This document shows positions 45,613-55,439 of a DNA stretch of 64,000 bases, in pieces. Position numbers and translations under genes: made by a program. The stretch spans positions 1 through 64,000 of the forward strand of contig KV748263.1 in assembly GCA_001692895.1 (NCBI GenBank), read 5' to 3'. Source of the DNA: Cenococcum geophilum 1.58 (Eukaryota > Ascomycota > Dothideomycetes > Gloniales > Gloniaceae). Under the pieces are notes generated by a model. The model did not search any database and had not been told where the DNA came from. It saw only the letters and a program-made list of their open reading frames with translations. Position 1 is the first letter of the stretch; every line of letters begins with the position of its first letter.

Positions 45613-45829
45613 TTATCCAAAGCTCATCTACCTCTTCTTCCTAAGAAGGAACTTAAATATACCTACAAACTACGAATAGGACAAGGACACAGAACAGGAC
45701 CCTAAGGACATCACTAGGACCACAAGGACAGGACCGAACCCAAAAGGACACAACAGAACCCTAAAACACGCACAGACCAAAACCCCTAAAGAAACTCGTA
45801 TACCGGAAATTATCAATACCCCTACCACC

Positions 45830-46990
45830 ATGCCAAGAAACACAGCAGCCGGCAAAGCAGCCGCAGGACCCTTAAATACCTCTAATAGTGAAACAGCAAC
45901 TGACTTAAACCCTCAGGAGCAGCTTGCGGTAGCCAATACTGAAATTAAACGGCTCTAAAAGCTGCTTGAAACCCAAGACACCCCTACGCCTAGCAATAAG
46001 TCATCGGACACCTAGAGACTTACTATAGTCCTTAAGGCCCTAGCCCAACGCATAGCATCTATATTGTCGCGGTTAGCGAAGGTCGCGGACCCCTTATTAC
46101 TTACAGACGGAACTAACCCTATATTTAATAACTGGAAGCTTTAATTACAGGATAAGCTCGAAGTCAATGCGGACTACTTCCCTACCACTTAAGCTAAGAT
46201 GGCCTACGTCTTCAGCCATACCGGCGGTAACGCACAGACGCATTTACGACCGCGATACGCCTAGGACTCGGCAGATCCCTTCCTCTCTAAAAACAAAATA
46301 ATCGACTACTTATCTTCTATTTATAAGGACCCCTTCAAGGTATAAAACGCCCGCCTTAATTATAAAGCCCTAAATATAAAAACGACGGAGACCTTTTTAG
46401 CCTTTTAGACCCGCTTTCTATACCTAGCTAGCCAAGCCTAAATTCCCTATAAAGACCTACTGCCAGACCTCTTTAACAAGCTTACCCTGGACCTATAGCG
46501 CGCTATACTACCAGTTTTTACTACTATAAAGACGCTAAAGGTACTTACGGACTACTGCCTAGCTATTAACTAGGGCCTCCGTTAAATTAAGGTATAAGCT
46601 AAGCGGTATAAAGCTAGAAACTCTTTAAACCAGACCATAAGCACTATAAGAGCAACTTATAGTGCCCCAGTACAATTAGCAACTCCTATAGCACCGGCTA
46701 TACAGCCCGCCATTAATCTAGCAGCTAGCCGCGCAACTAGTCCTACTATAGGTCTGGCGCATACCCAGCCTATATATAGCGACCCCTATAGACAGGCCCT
46801 CAGCAATTAAGGAGCTTACTTCTCGTACGGCTAAAAGGACCACTTTATAAAGGATTGCCCGACTAACGTAAAATCGGGCAAGGTCCTATTAATCTAGGAG
46901 GAGGATAGCACAAAGTCGGAAAAAGAGGAACCCTAGAGAAAGACTCCTCTCTAGGGTCAAAAGGGATTAATATATCACATATTAATCTAG
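45830..46990 (+). pseudogene. gag: gag of chromovirus 1
   Basis: Gag forms the intracellular particle. The first ATG is at 45830 (MPRNTAAGKAAAGPLNTSN), but the same frame is already open upstream, so the start may be earlier. The body has the Retrotrans_gag pattern (NNWKL..QDKLEVNADYF, then ETFLAF.TRFLYLAS, LPDLFNKLTLDL). A Cys-His zinc knuckle stands at about 46814-46862 as YFSYG.KDHFIKDCP, with two of its three Cys now Tyr. Stops are all TAG or TAA at former Gln/Trp codons. The pol frame begins by about 46990, one base back. Confidence 0.88.
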
Positions 46991-49900
46991 GTCGGCTAGT
47001 TAGTAAAAGAAGCTACACTATCCCTTATACTTTATTCCGCAATAGATATTAAGTTTTAACCTCTGCTTTAGCTAACTCTAGAGCAAATGCCTTTACCTTA
47101 ATAAATACCCAGTATGCCGTAAAGCTGGCTAACTTTTTAAATGCACCCCTTAAAGAACTGCCCAAACCAATTCCTATTTACGGGTATAACAGACGGATAG
47201 GGCTACCTATTGCGACTATCTTGCGGATTCACCTCCGCGTTAATAGACGAAGGCAGTATTACATCCCCTTTCTTATTACGGACCTAGGAAGCCATAATAT
47301 AATCTTAGGGAGGAAATAGCTAGCCTATTTAGGCTTACAGCTTAAAGTACGAAGTAGACGGCTCATCTAGCCTAAAACTCTACCCCCGACCCCTTCCTTT
47401 ATAAAAGAAATCAGCATTATAATAGAAAACCTCGTACGGCCCTAAATCAATACTATTTACCAGGCCGATGCTATGCGTAGAGACCAGGCCTTTAAGAAGG
47501 ATATATAGCTAGACCCATAACGGATCTATATACTACGCCGTCCCCAGACCGCCTATATTATACTACCCGCACCAAAGACCTAGGAAGTCAGTAGTGACCT
47601 AGCTAGGTCCCCTACAAAGCCGTAAAGGAAAGCCAGGGATATTAGACGCTATACTAAACTAATAGACCGGAAGGACAACTTACGGAAAATGGAACGTGAG
47701 CTAAGGAAGACTATAAACCCTATACCGCAAAATACGGCCTAACAGACGCCAAAGAAACCTACAAACCTCCCACCAGTTAATATCTGCTACATTGGCGCTG
47801 TAGGATTCTACTAGAACCTAGTTCAGCCTAATACCGTTGCCTTTACGACTAGCCTATACGAAATTAATCAAATAATTAAGGAAAAGGAAAGTGAGCTTAG
47901 CGGATAGGAAAGCGAGCTTATAGATAAGGAACTAGTAGAACAGAAACTGCCTAATTAACACCGGAAATTCAAGGACGTCTTCTCTAAGGCAGCGTCCGAT
48001 ATACTTCCGCCTTACCGACCGTATAACTATAAGATCGAGATCGAGCAAGGTAAAGAAAGCACCCTTAGCTTTAGCCCTCTCTACCCGCAGTCTCTTACCA
48101 AATTATAGGCTATAAAGCAGTACCTTATTAACAACCTAGATAAGGGCTTTATTAAACCTAGCTAAGCCCCTTTTAACTCGCCTATTCTCTTTATTAAAAA
48201 GCTAAATAGAGGACTCCGTTTCTGCATTAACTACTATAAACTAAACAACATAACTCGCAAGGACCGCTATCCGCTGCCCCTACTTAATAAGACTTTAGCC
48301 CAAATAAGTAGAGCTAAGATCTTTATAAAGCTTAATATCCGCCAGGCCTTTTACCGAATTAGGATAGACCCTAGGTCTAAGGATCTTACTATATTTCAGA
48401 CCCGTTACGAAACGTATAAATATAAAGTACTTCCTTTTAGACTTACTAATGGACTAGCTACGTACCAGTGGTATATAAACGATGTACTCTTTAACTACCT
48501 TAACGACTTCTATACGGCCTACCTAGATAATATTATAATTTACTCTAAGAACGAACTAGAATACAAGGAGCACGTCTATAAAGTCCTATAATGGCTCCGC
48601 GAGGCTGGTCTCCAGGCCAATATTAAGAAGTTAGAGTTTAGTGTTAAGCGTATAAAGTACCTAGGTTTTATTATTAGTACGGACGGAATCGAGGCTAACC
48701 TAGAGAAAACAACTGTAATTGACCAGTGGGCATCCCCACGGACCGTAAAGGGGGTATAATCATTTTTAGGTTTCTATAACTTCTATTAACGCTTTATTAA
48801 GAACTACAGCAAAATCGCCTAGCCTCTTAACCGTCTCACTAGGAAAGACTAGCCCTTCCATTTTGACGCTATATATATATAGGCCTTTAAGGAGCTTAAA
48901 AAACGGCTGGTATCGGCTCCCCTACTTGCCTATTTTAACCTAGAACGGCCCTCGATGCTAGAAACGGATGCCTTAGACGGCGTAATAGCTAGTGTTTTTT
49001 CCTAGAAGCAACCGGACGGAGAATAGCACCCTGTTATATACTATTTGAAGACTATAATAGATGCTAAATTGAACTACCACATCTATGACAAAGAAATGCT
49101 GGCTATTATCTCTAGCTTTTAGCACTGGTGTGTATAGCTAGAGGGGACCCCTAAGTTTATTAAGGTAGTTTCGGATTATAAGGCCCTAGAATACTTTATA
49201 ATAACCAAGGCCCTTACGGCCCGGCAGGTACGCTGGGCGGATATCCTATTTTAGTTTAACTTCTTAATTATATATAGACCAGGCGCTATAAACTATGTAG
49301 ATACTCTTATAAGGCGCGAATAAGACCTAGGTGACCAGACGGCTATGAAGATCTTATTATAGACCTAGATACTACTATAACTAGAGCACCTTGACCCCTA
49401 GATATAGGCAGAACTAAGTATAGACTCCTTAGGCGCTAAGATGTTTCCTATTAACCCTTTAGAACTTAACTTAATTGACGAATTGCTATAGATAAACTGT
49501 ACAGCCCCTTCTCTATAGGAGTACCGTGAAAAGGCAAAGAACGTTACCAGCCTATAGTCCATCGAAAATGGATTACTTAAGTATTAGAAACGGCTAGTAG
49601 TAGTAAAAAAACAGAACTTACGGACTCGGCTTATTGCCGAAGTATATACCTAGGTCTCTACGGCCTACCCCGGAAAGAACAAGACCTATAGGATTATTAG
49701 CGACCGCTACTACTAACCCGGAATAGTTATAGACATTGACCGCTATGTACGGAACTATGACAACTACTATAGGTCTATAATTCTACAAGACAAGACCCTA
49801 GGGCTATTAAAACCACTCCCGATACTAAGACGCCCCTAGTAGTATATCTCTATAGACTTCTATAAGCTACCTACGGACCGCGACGGATATAATATAGTTA

Positions 49901-51009
49901 TAATCCTAGTCGACCGCTTTAGTAAGCGCCCGTTCTTAATCCCCTGTTATAAGGATATTAACGTTAAGGAAGTGGCCCGACTATATATCTACTATATCTA
50001 CTAAATCTACGGACTACTAGATACTATTATATCTAACTACAGGCCGCAGTTTATATCGGCCTTCTGGAATAAGTTTACTTAGATCCTTAGTATTAAGCTA
50101 AAGCTTTCTATAGTATACTACCCCTAAACAGACGGTTAGACGGAGATTATAAATTAATATTTAGACTAGAGACTCCGGCCCTTTATTAACTACTTCTAGG
50201 ATAACTAAGGCGAACTATTACCCCTAATAGACTACGCCCAGGCAACCTTACCCTATAACTCTATAGGATTTGCACCTATTTAGCTAGAAATAGGATACTT
50301 ACCCTATATAAGCTTTGACTGGGAAAGACCGGAAGGGCCATAGACCGTACGCGAAAAACTGTCTTATAAGGAAGCCTAGTAATACGCCAAACGCTTAGAA
50401 GAAGCCTAGACGGTAGCCCGTATAAATTTAGAAAAGGCCTAAAGATTAATAGAATAGCAGGCAAATAAGTATAGGCACGAGCCTGACTTTACTAAAGGCG
50501 ATAAGGTCTAGGTTATAATAAAGAACTAAAAGACGGAACGGCCTAGCCGTAAGCTAGACTATAAGATAGTAGGACCGTATAAGATCCTTAATAAAGAAGG
50601 CAACTTATACAAGGTTAAGCTCCCAGACTTAATTAAAGTCCACCCTATTTTCTCACCAGATAAACTACGGAAAGCTATAACTAACCCCCTACCTAGATAA
50701 AAGAATAAGCCCTCCCTACTAATTTAAGTTAATGGCGACGATAAATGGGAAGTTAATGAAATACTAGCCTGTAAACTAGTATAAGGAACGCTACAATACC
50801 GTATCTAATAGAAAGGTTACGATTTAGACCCTACTTAGTACCCTACCTAGAACTTTATAGGCTGCCCCTAGAAGCTTAAAGAGTTTTATAACTAATACCC
50901 TAACGAGCCCGGACCCCTAAAGTACCTAGACGAGTAGATAGAGTGTTGGTATAGCGAAGATAATAAGCTACTAGAAGAATATAAGGATAAAAACGACCTA
51001 AGGCGCTAG
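46990..51009 (+). pseudogene. pol: pol of chromovirus 1: PR-RT-RNase H-IN-chromodomain
   Basis: One frame runs to a TAG at 51007-51009. Protease: ALANSRANAFTL at about 47065, the family's DSGA changed to NSRA. Reverse transcriptase: near 48525 the catalytic YLDD box reads YLDN (GAT AAT). RNase H: LETDALDGVIASVFS near 48960 and HWCV to SDYKALEYF near 49190. Integrase: a degraded zinc region, SIDFYKLPTDRDGYNIVIIL near 49850, IISNYRPQFISAFW near 50030 (second Asp now Asn), and a TDG.TEIIN element near 50130. GPYKILNKEGNLYKVKLPD follows near 50572. C-terminal chromodomain: DKWEVNEILACKLV near 50740 through GYDLDPT.YPT.NFIG, which in relatives reads methylated histone H3 and targets heterochromatin. 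Confidence 0.93.
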
Positions 51010-51063
51010 TAAAGTTTGGGTCGGCAGAATTCGGCAGTTACGTAAGGACTTGAGATGTCTAGG

Positions 51064-51086
51064 AACTTCGACCGCCGGTCGAAGTT
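51064..51086. promoter_or_regulatory. 23-nt palindrome in the 3' non-coding region of chromovirus 1
   Basis: AACTTCGACC and GGTCGAAGTT form perfect 10-bp arms around GCC, 77 bp before the 3' LTR. The same architecture with matching flanks occurs in chromovirus 2 (55339-55361). A structured RNA element such as a packaging, dimerisation or priming signal is one possible role; that is inference. Confidence 0.8.
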
Positions 51087-51150
51087 GTCTGATTGGTCAG
51101 ATTCTCTTGCTAAGACTTTTAGCGTCAAAGCCTGAGGGCAGGCTTTTTTG

Positions 51151-51160
51151 GAGGGGGGGG
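51151..51160 (+). promoter_or_regulatory. Polypurine tract of chromovirus 1
   Basis: GAGGGGGGGG followed by TAA and then the TG of the 3' LTR. This is the expected place and composition for the primer of plus-strand DNA synthesis. Confidence 0.8.
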
Positions 51161-51163
51161 TAA

Positions 51164-51377
51164 TGTTACGGCGCTGGCGGCAGATTGCGGTCACGTGATA
51201 GCAAAGTGCGGCAAAGTGCGGTTATATGGGTAGAGGATTCTATAAAACCTTAAGCGACGCTGCTATTTTTCTCCTTTCCTTTCTCTAGCTTTGGATCCTT
51301 ATTTATAGACTACTAATCGTACAGGCTTGCGCGTCTCTCTTACTATGCTCGTGCCTTGATTAACTAAGTCGCTAACA
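51164..51377 (+). repeat. 3' LTR of chromovirus 1
   Basis: 214 bp, the same length as the 5' LTR. It differs from it only by transitions (about 19), several of them CG in one copy against TA in the other. Confidence 0.95.
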
Positions 51378-51499
51378 AAAATCAATTAATTTAAATATTA
51401 ACTACCCCTTACTATACCACAACTATATATAATTAAAGCTCTATATCTCTAATATAGCCTTTTTGCTTTGCTGTCTATGTTAATAACTTTATAGTGGCG

Positions 51500-52620
51500 C
51501 AGTTAAAGGGTAGTTAGACTTTTTACAACCGTATACGTTCTACCAAAGCTCTACTTAGAGCTCTACTTAAAGCTCTACTTAAAGCCCTATATAGAGCTCT
51601 AAAGCTCTACTAATATATAGCACTAATATACTAGGAAGGTTCTACAATCGGCCGTATAAACGCCTATACAACTAGTCGCTATATAATCGTCTCTATAAAC
51701 GGCTTTATAAATGTCGCACAATTGCCCGTATGAACGCCTATACGATTAATCGATTAATTAATTAATTACCTATACTAACGCCTGTACAAACACCTATATA
51801 ATCGATTAATTAAACGTCTCTATAAATGTCTATATGAATACCTACACGAACGCCTATACGAACGCCTATATAAAGCTTTGCTTAAAGCTCTATATAAAGC
51901 CCTTTACAAGGCCTTTAAAAATAAGCCTAAATGCAAGGTCTATATGGAGAAGCTCTATTAAAGCTCTGCTTAAAGCTCTGCTTAAAGCTCTGCTTAAAGC
52001 TCTGCTTAAAGCTCTGCTGTTGAACGGAGAATGACGTACTTATTACTGTTTGTGATACCTAGTACCCTATATCTTATTACCCCGCTATTTACTATTATAT
52101 GTCTTATCGAATGTCTAATTACCTGTTTCCACTACCGAATGACGACGTAGTCGTTATTCTATTTATTACCTATCTGGTGTATATATAGAGGCCTTAGAGC
52201 CACACTTAATAAATATATAAGTCCTTATTTTCGGACCTTATTTTCAGGTCAATATTTGCTTAAAGCTCTGCTTAAAGCTCTATCAAGGCTCTGTACAAAG
52301 CTCTTCTTAAACTCTACTTAAAAACTCTACGCGAGGCTCTACTCGAAGCTCTACACTCTACTTTACTCTAAGCTCTACTAACATGCAGCACTAATATACT
52401 AGAAGACCCTATAATCGTCTATATAAACGGCTCTACAATTAATTGATTTATTAATTAATTGCCTATATAAACGCCTATACGAACGTCTGCACGTCTATAT
52501 ATCTATACGTCTATACGCCTACACGCCGCACGTGGCTCTATATAAGGCTCTACGCGAACCTTTATATAAAGCTCTACTAAAGCTCTATACGAGGCTCTAC
52601 CTAAAGCTTACCCCTTGCTA
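51500..52620. repeat. Low-complexity region of degenerate 11-13-bp repeats
   Basis: Interlaced arrays of short related units: AAAGCTCTACTT/AAAGCTCTGCTT (12 bp, best preserved as five near-identical copies at about 51950-52020), AACGCCTATAC and ATAATCGATTAATT. The open + frame at 51834-52034 is a by-product of the 12-bp unit (repeated KALL), not a gene. Variants such as AGGCTCTAC and AAGCCCTAT show drift around one core. A degraded LTR fragment (52060-52250) interrupts the array. Confidence 0.8.
52060..52250 (-). repeat. Inverted fragment of the LTR-like repeat at 41.3-41.5 kb
   Basis: On the minus strand GGCTCTAAGGCCTCTATATA, then AGATAGGTAATAAATAG and ACGACTACGTCGTCATTC, parallels the + strand at 41345-41420. 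It is a fragment of the same LTR-like family in the opposite orientation. Confidence 0.5.
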
Positions 52621-53246
52621 TAAAGCACGACGGAGGGATAGGATTTATAAAGCAAATCTCTACTAACTAGTATCTATAGGTTAAAAGTCTTCTTTTACTG
52701 GTAGTTTAATAACTCTTCTATATTAAGGGAGTCTAATATAGGTATAAAAAGTAATAAGTCTGCTTTAGAAGCTATAATATTTAATAATTTATCCGTATAA
52801 TATTAAGTAAAAAAAATTTAATAAGGTGCTAAGAAGATCTGCAAATATTACAAATATCGCCAATACTCGCCAATACTCGCCAATATTAATTAGTGCCAAT
52901 ATTGATATTGAAACCCTTACTGGGCGGTAAGGGTATATAAAAAAAAAAAATTTATTTCTATTTACTGCCTAATTCGGTCCCTCTTTTAGGTGTAGGCTTC
53001 TACCTTCTATATATAGGAAAAAGCCCCTAGTAGGGGGGAAACCTAAGTATATCCTTTTAGCTAGTCTTACGCGCTCCGCCTTCGCTTAGCACCTTTATAT
53101 ATTTAAGTGTATAGCGTGCCTGAACCCTTATTAAGGCGCTTTAACTTTGGCTACGGTTTCTTTGGCTAGAGATATATATAGCTACCTTAGGAACACACCA
53201 GACTCCCTTTATCTATTAGTTGTTCTTTAAAGTGCGCTACGCCGAA
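52621..53246. other. No gene; upstream region of the P450 relic
   Basis: TpA-rich, with three CGCCAATACTCGCCAATACT-type short repeats at 52858-52885 and an A run at about 52941-52950. The last 150 bp may be the promoter and leader of the P450. Confidence 0.35.
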
Positions 53247-53336
53247 ATAAAGCATATCTACCTTCCCCTAGCCGTATTGAGTTATGTAGTTGCCCTATAT
53301 ATTTATAATTTTATTATTAAGTATAGAGATCGCCGG

Positions 53337-53394
53337 GTAAAGCCACTAACTGTCTACCTATTTGCTAAAGGATAACCTACTAACTGGACTAAAG
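53337..53394 (+). other. Intron of the P450 relic (58 bp)
   Basis: GTAAAG donor, a perfect TACTAAC branch site at about 53379-53385, and an AAAG acceptor. It joins KYRDRR to ADRAISERY in phase 0 and restores the frame. Confidence 0.7.
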
Positions 53395-53641
53395 GCCGAT
53401 AGGGCTATTAGCGAGCGCTATAGGTGTTTTCCGCCTCTAAGACTTTAAAATTAAAGGCCACTAGGTATTAACCGCCTAGAGTAAGTTTTTAGAGCTAATA
53501 TAGAGTCTTAATTAATGGAACTGTTCCTTTTCCATTTCCGCTAAATAGGAAATACGCTTAAGTAAGTCTTTCTTAGTATATAAGCGTTTGGCACTATAGA
53601 CCTAGCTAACCTTAAGGCTATTCTGTCTACTAACTTTAAAG

Positions 53642-53697
53642 GTCTATATAAAGCCTTAAAAATTATCTCTTGCCTACCCGCTACTAATTTTATTTAG
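53642..53697 (+). other. Intron of the P450 relic (56 bp)
   Basis: GTCTAT donor (probably altered by RIP), CTACTAAT branch-like site and TTTATTTAG acceptor. Removal joins STNFK to a GLGARR-like motif in the correct frame (phase 1). Confidence 0.7.
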
Positions 53698-54496
53698 ACT
53701 AGGGTATAGGAGCGCGGCGATAGATTATACTCCCTATATTTAGGGATGGTATCTTTACTTAGGAAGGCGTATTGTAAAAGTATTTATAAGAATTACTAAA
53801 GCCGCAGTTTTATTATAAGCAGTATAACAACTTAGAAGTATTTTAGGAGGCTGTTAATAACCTTATTAATATTATCTCTTAAAAAGACAGCGTTGTTGAC
53901 TTATAACCTCTTTTCTTCCGTTTAACCCTAGATGTAATAACTAAGTTTTTTTTTAGAGAGTTAGTAAAAAGCCTAAAAGCTCCGGAATTAACTAGGGAGC
54001 AGATATTTGCCGATACCTTTAATATAGCATAGGTGTATATAGCAAAGAGGTTTCGGCTCCTAGATTTTTACTAGCTTATTAGAGGAAAAAAGTTCTAGGA
54101 CGCTTATAATAAGGTCTATCGTTTTATAAACTAGATTATAGATTGCAACCTCTCGCGAGATGTATAAGAGGAGGGGCAAAAATATATCTTTTTAGACTCC
54201 CTTACCTAGAATACCCCTGACCGCATAGTATTAAGGGGTTAAATAATTAATATTCTAATTATAAAAAGAGACACTACGGCCTGCCTTCTCTTATAGATAT
54301 TGTGAGTGTACTCCTAATACGGCGTAATGCTTCGCCTTTTCCACTCCTAATCTTTTGTATAGCTTCCTCCTTATTTAATATCTAAATGTTCTTACTAAAC
54401 TAAGAGCAGAAATAGCTATTGCGTGTAATGGTAGTATAGAGTTATACCGTATAGACCTCCGGAATATGGAATATCTTTAAAATATCTTAAAAGAGA

Positions 54497-54543
54497 GTAA
54501 GTTCCCTAATAGTTGATCTATAGAATGTCACTAAAGAACGCAG
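54497..54543 (+). other. Intron of the P450 relic (47 bp)
   Basis: GTAAGT donor and GCAG acceptor. Removal (phase 1) brings the K-helix Glu and the mutated Arg codon into E-x-x-R spacing. Confidence 0.7.
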
Positions 54544-54895
54544 CTTTTTAACTCTATCCTTCCGTTTCTATAAATACCCGTATAGCTTTAAGAACCACTA
54601 TGTTACCTATAGGCGGCGGCCCTAATAGAACTTCTCCTGTTCTAATTCCTAAGGGAATGGCTGTAGCATATAGTGTTTATACAATGTATAGATAACCTAA
54701 CCTTTATGGGATGGACGCTAAGCTTTATTGTCCTAAAAGATGGGATAAAGATATGCTACTAAACTATAACGAAACCGACGTAAAATAGGGTTATTTACTA
54801 TGTAATGGTGGTCTAAGGATATATCTAGGAAGTAAGCGCCCTTTATTGTTAGTTAAGCTGAGATTACTTCCTAATATTAATTTATGCTTCCTTTT

Positions 54896-55082
54896 TGTCA
54901 CAGTGCTGCAATGAAGTAGACTAAATAACTACGTTGTAGTATGAAGAGGGGAAGAAGGTGGAAAGGGGGTATTATATATAAATAGTAGGGCCGGCCGCTA
55001 AGTCGCTAGTGGTGGGCCAGCTAATAGTAGGGAATAGTACGAGATAGTATGAAACAGTATGCGTTAGGTTAGTGCCGTGACA
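54896..55082 (-). repeat. 3' LTR of chromovirus 2
   Basis: 187 bp, TGTCACAGTGCTGCAATG to AGTGCCGTGACA on the + strand. The termini form a short inverted repeat (TGTCAC / GTGACA). Confidence 0.95.
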
Positions 55083-55097
55083 GTACTTCTCTCCCCT
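55083..55097 (-). promoter_or_regulatory. Polypurine tract of chromovirus 2
   Basis: The minus strand reads AGGGGAGAGAAGTAC immediately before the 3' LTR, the expected plus-strand primer. Confidence 0.65.
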
Positions 55098-55338
55098 AGA
55101 CGGTTTGGTCCCTAAACTGAATAGATAACTTAAAAATAGGCAGTGTATGGGGTTGCCTATTTTCTACCGTAAAGATGTTAGTTCCGCTTACCGCCCTTAA
55201 CCGAGCTAATGGCGATTTTCTATGCCGGGCATGGAAAATCCTGATTGGTTAGTTTAGTGAGTAAGGTTGGTAGAACTCTATACTGCCACCTAAATTGGTC
55301 CGTGTGGCGTTTCTTGGCGAGAATTTGGCTAATTAGAT

Positions 55339-55361
55339 AACTTTAACCGCTGGTTAAAGTT
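55339..55361. promoter_or_regulatory. 23-nt palindrome in the 3' region of chromovirus 2
   Basis: AACTTTAACC and GGTTAAAGTT form perfect arms around GCT (AGC on the element strand). On the element strand, the downstream flank (ATCTAATTAGCCAAATTCTC) matches chromovirus 1 (GTCTGATTGGTCAGATTCTC) by transitions alone. Confidence 0.8.
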
Positions 55362-55439
55362 CTATAACATCTTAACTACCACAAATTTTAATGTGGTGGT
55401 CGGCCGCGACCTTGGCGTGACTTTTCCTTATCTTATACC

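Larger units (their letters stand above)
45399..51377 (+). mobile_element. Chromovirus 1 (Ty3/Gypsy LTR retrotransposon), complete but dead
   Basis: A 5979-bp element with two 214-bp LTRs, TG...CA ends and a perfect 5-bp target duplication (AAAAT at 45394-45398 and 51378-51382). Gag reads in one frame (first base congruent to 2 modulo 3) and Pol in another (1 modulo 3), in the order protease, reverse transcriptase, RNase H, integrase, chromodomain, which defines a chromovirus. A polypurine tract abuts the 3' LTR. Both ORFs contain many TAA/TAG stops, and catalytic Asp codons are changed to Asn, so it is inactive. The two LTRs differ at about 19 sites, all transitions, with no indels. Confidence 0.96.
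53247..54895 (+). pseudogene. Cytochrome P450 relic, CYP52-like
   Basis: CYP52 enzymes hydroxylate alkanes and fatty acids at the ER membrane. Seen: an N-terminal anchor (VLSYVVALYIYNFIIKYRDR), FRANIES near 53488, FGTIDLANLKAILSTNF near 53593, GDGIFT-type DGIFT.EGVL near 53745, LLKPQFYYKQYNNLEVF, PLFFRLTLDVITKFFF, and the I-helix RDTTACLL near 54270. A K-helix E-x-x-R follows (Glu 54493-54495; the Arg codon is now TAA at 54549), then LPIGGGPNRTSPVLIPKG near 54609. The haem loop reads NGGLRIYLG near 54804, with the axial Cys now Tyr (54822-54824). Introns are visible at 53337-53394, 53642-53697 and 54497-54543. Chromovirus 2 interrupts the 3' end. Confidence 0.87.

Noticed and set aside
45670-45855. 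Open minus frame of 61 codons, Val/Leu/Gly-rich
   Set aside because: Antisense to the gag leader and N-terminus, whose + frame is open and continuous with Gag.
50276-51194. Two open minus frames (62 codons each)
   Set aside because: They lie over the integrase region and the 3' non-coding/LTR part of chromovirus 1 on the opposite strand.
51834-52034. 66-codon ORF with repeated KALL
   Set aside because: A product of the 12-bp tandem repeat, with no unique protein sequence.
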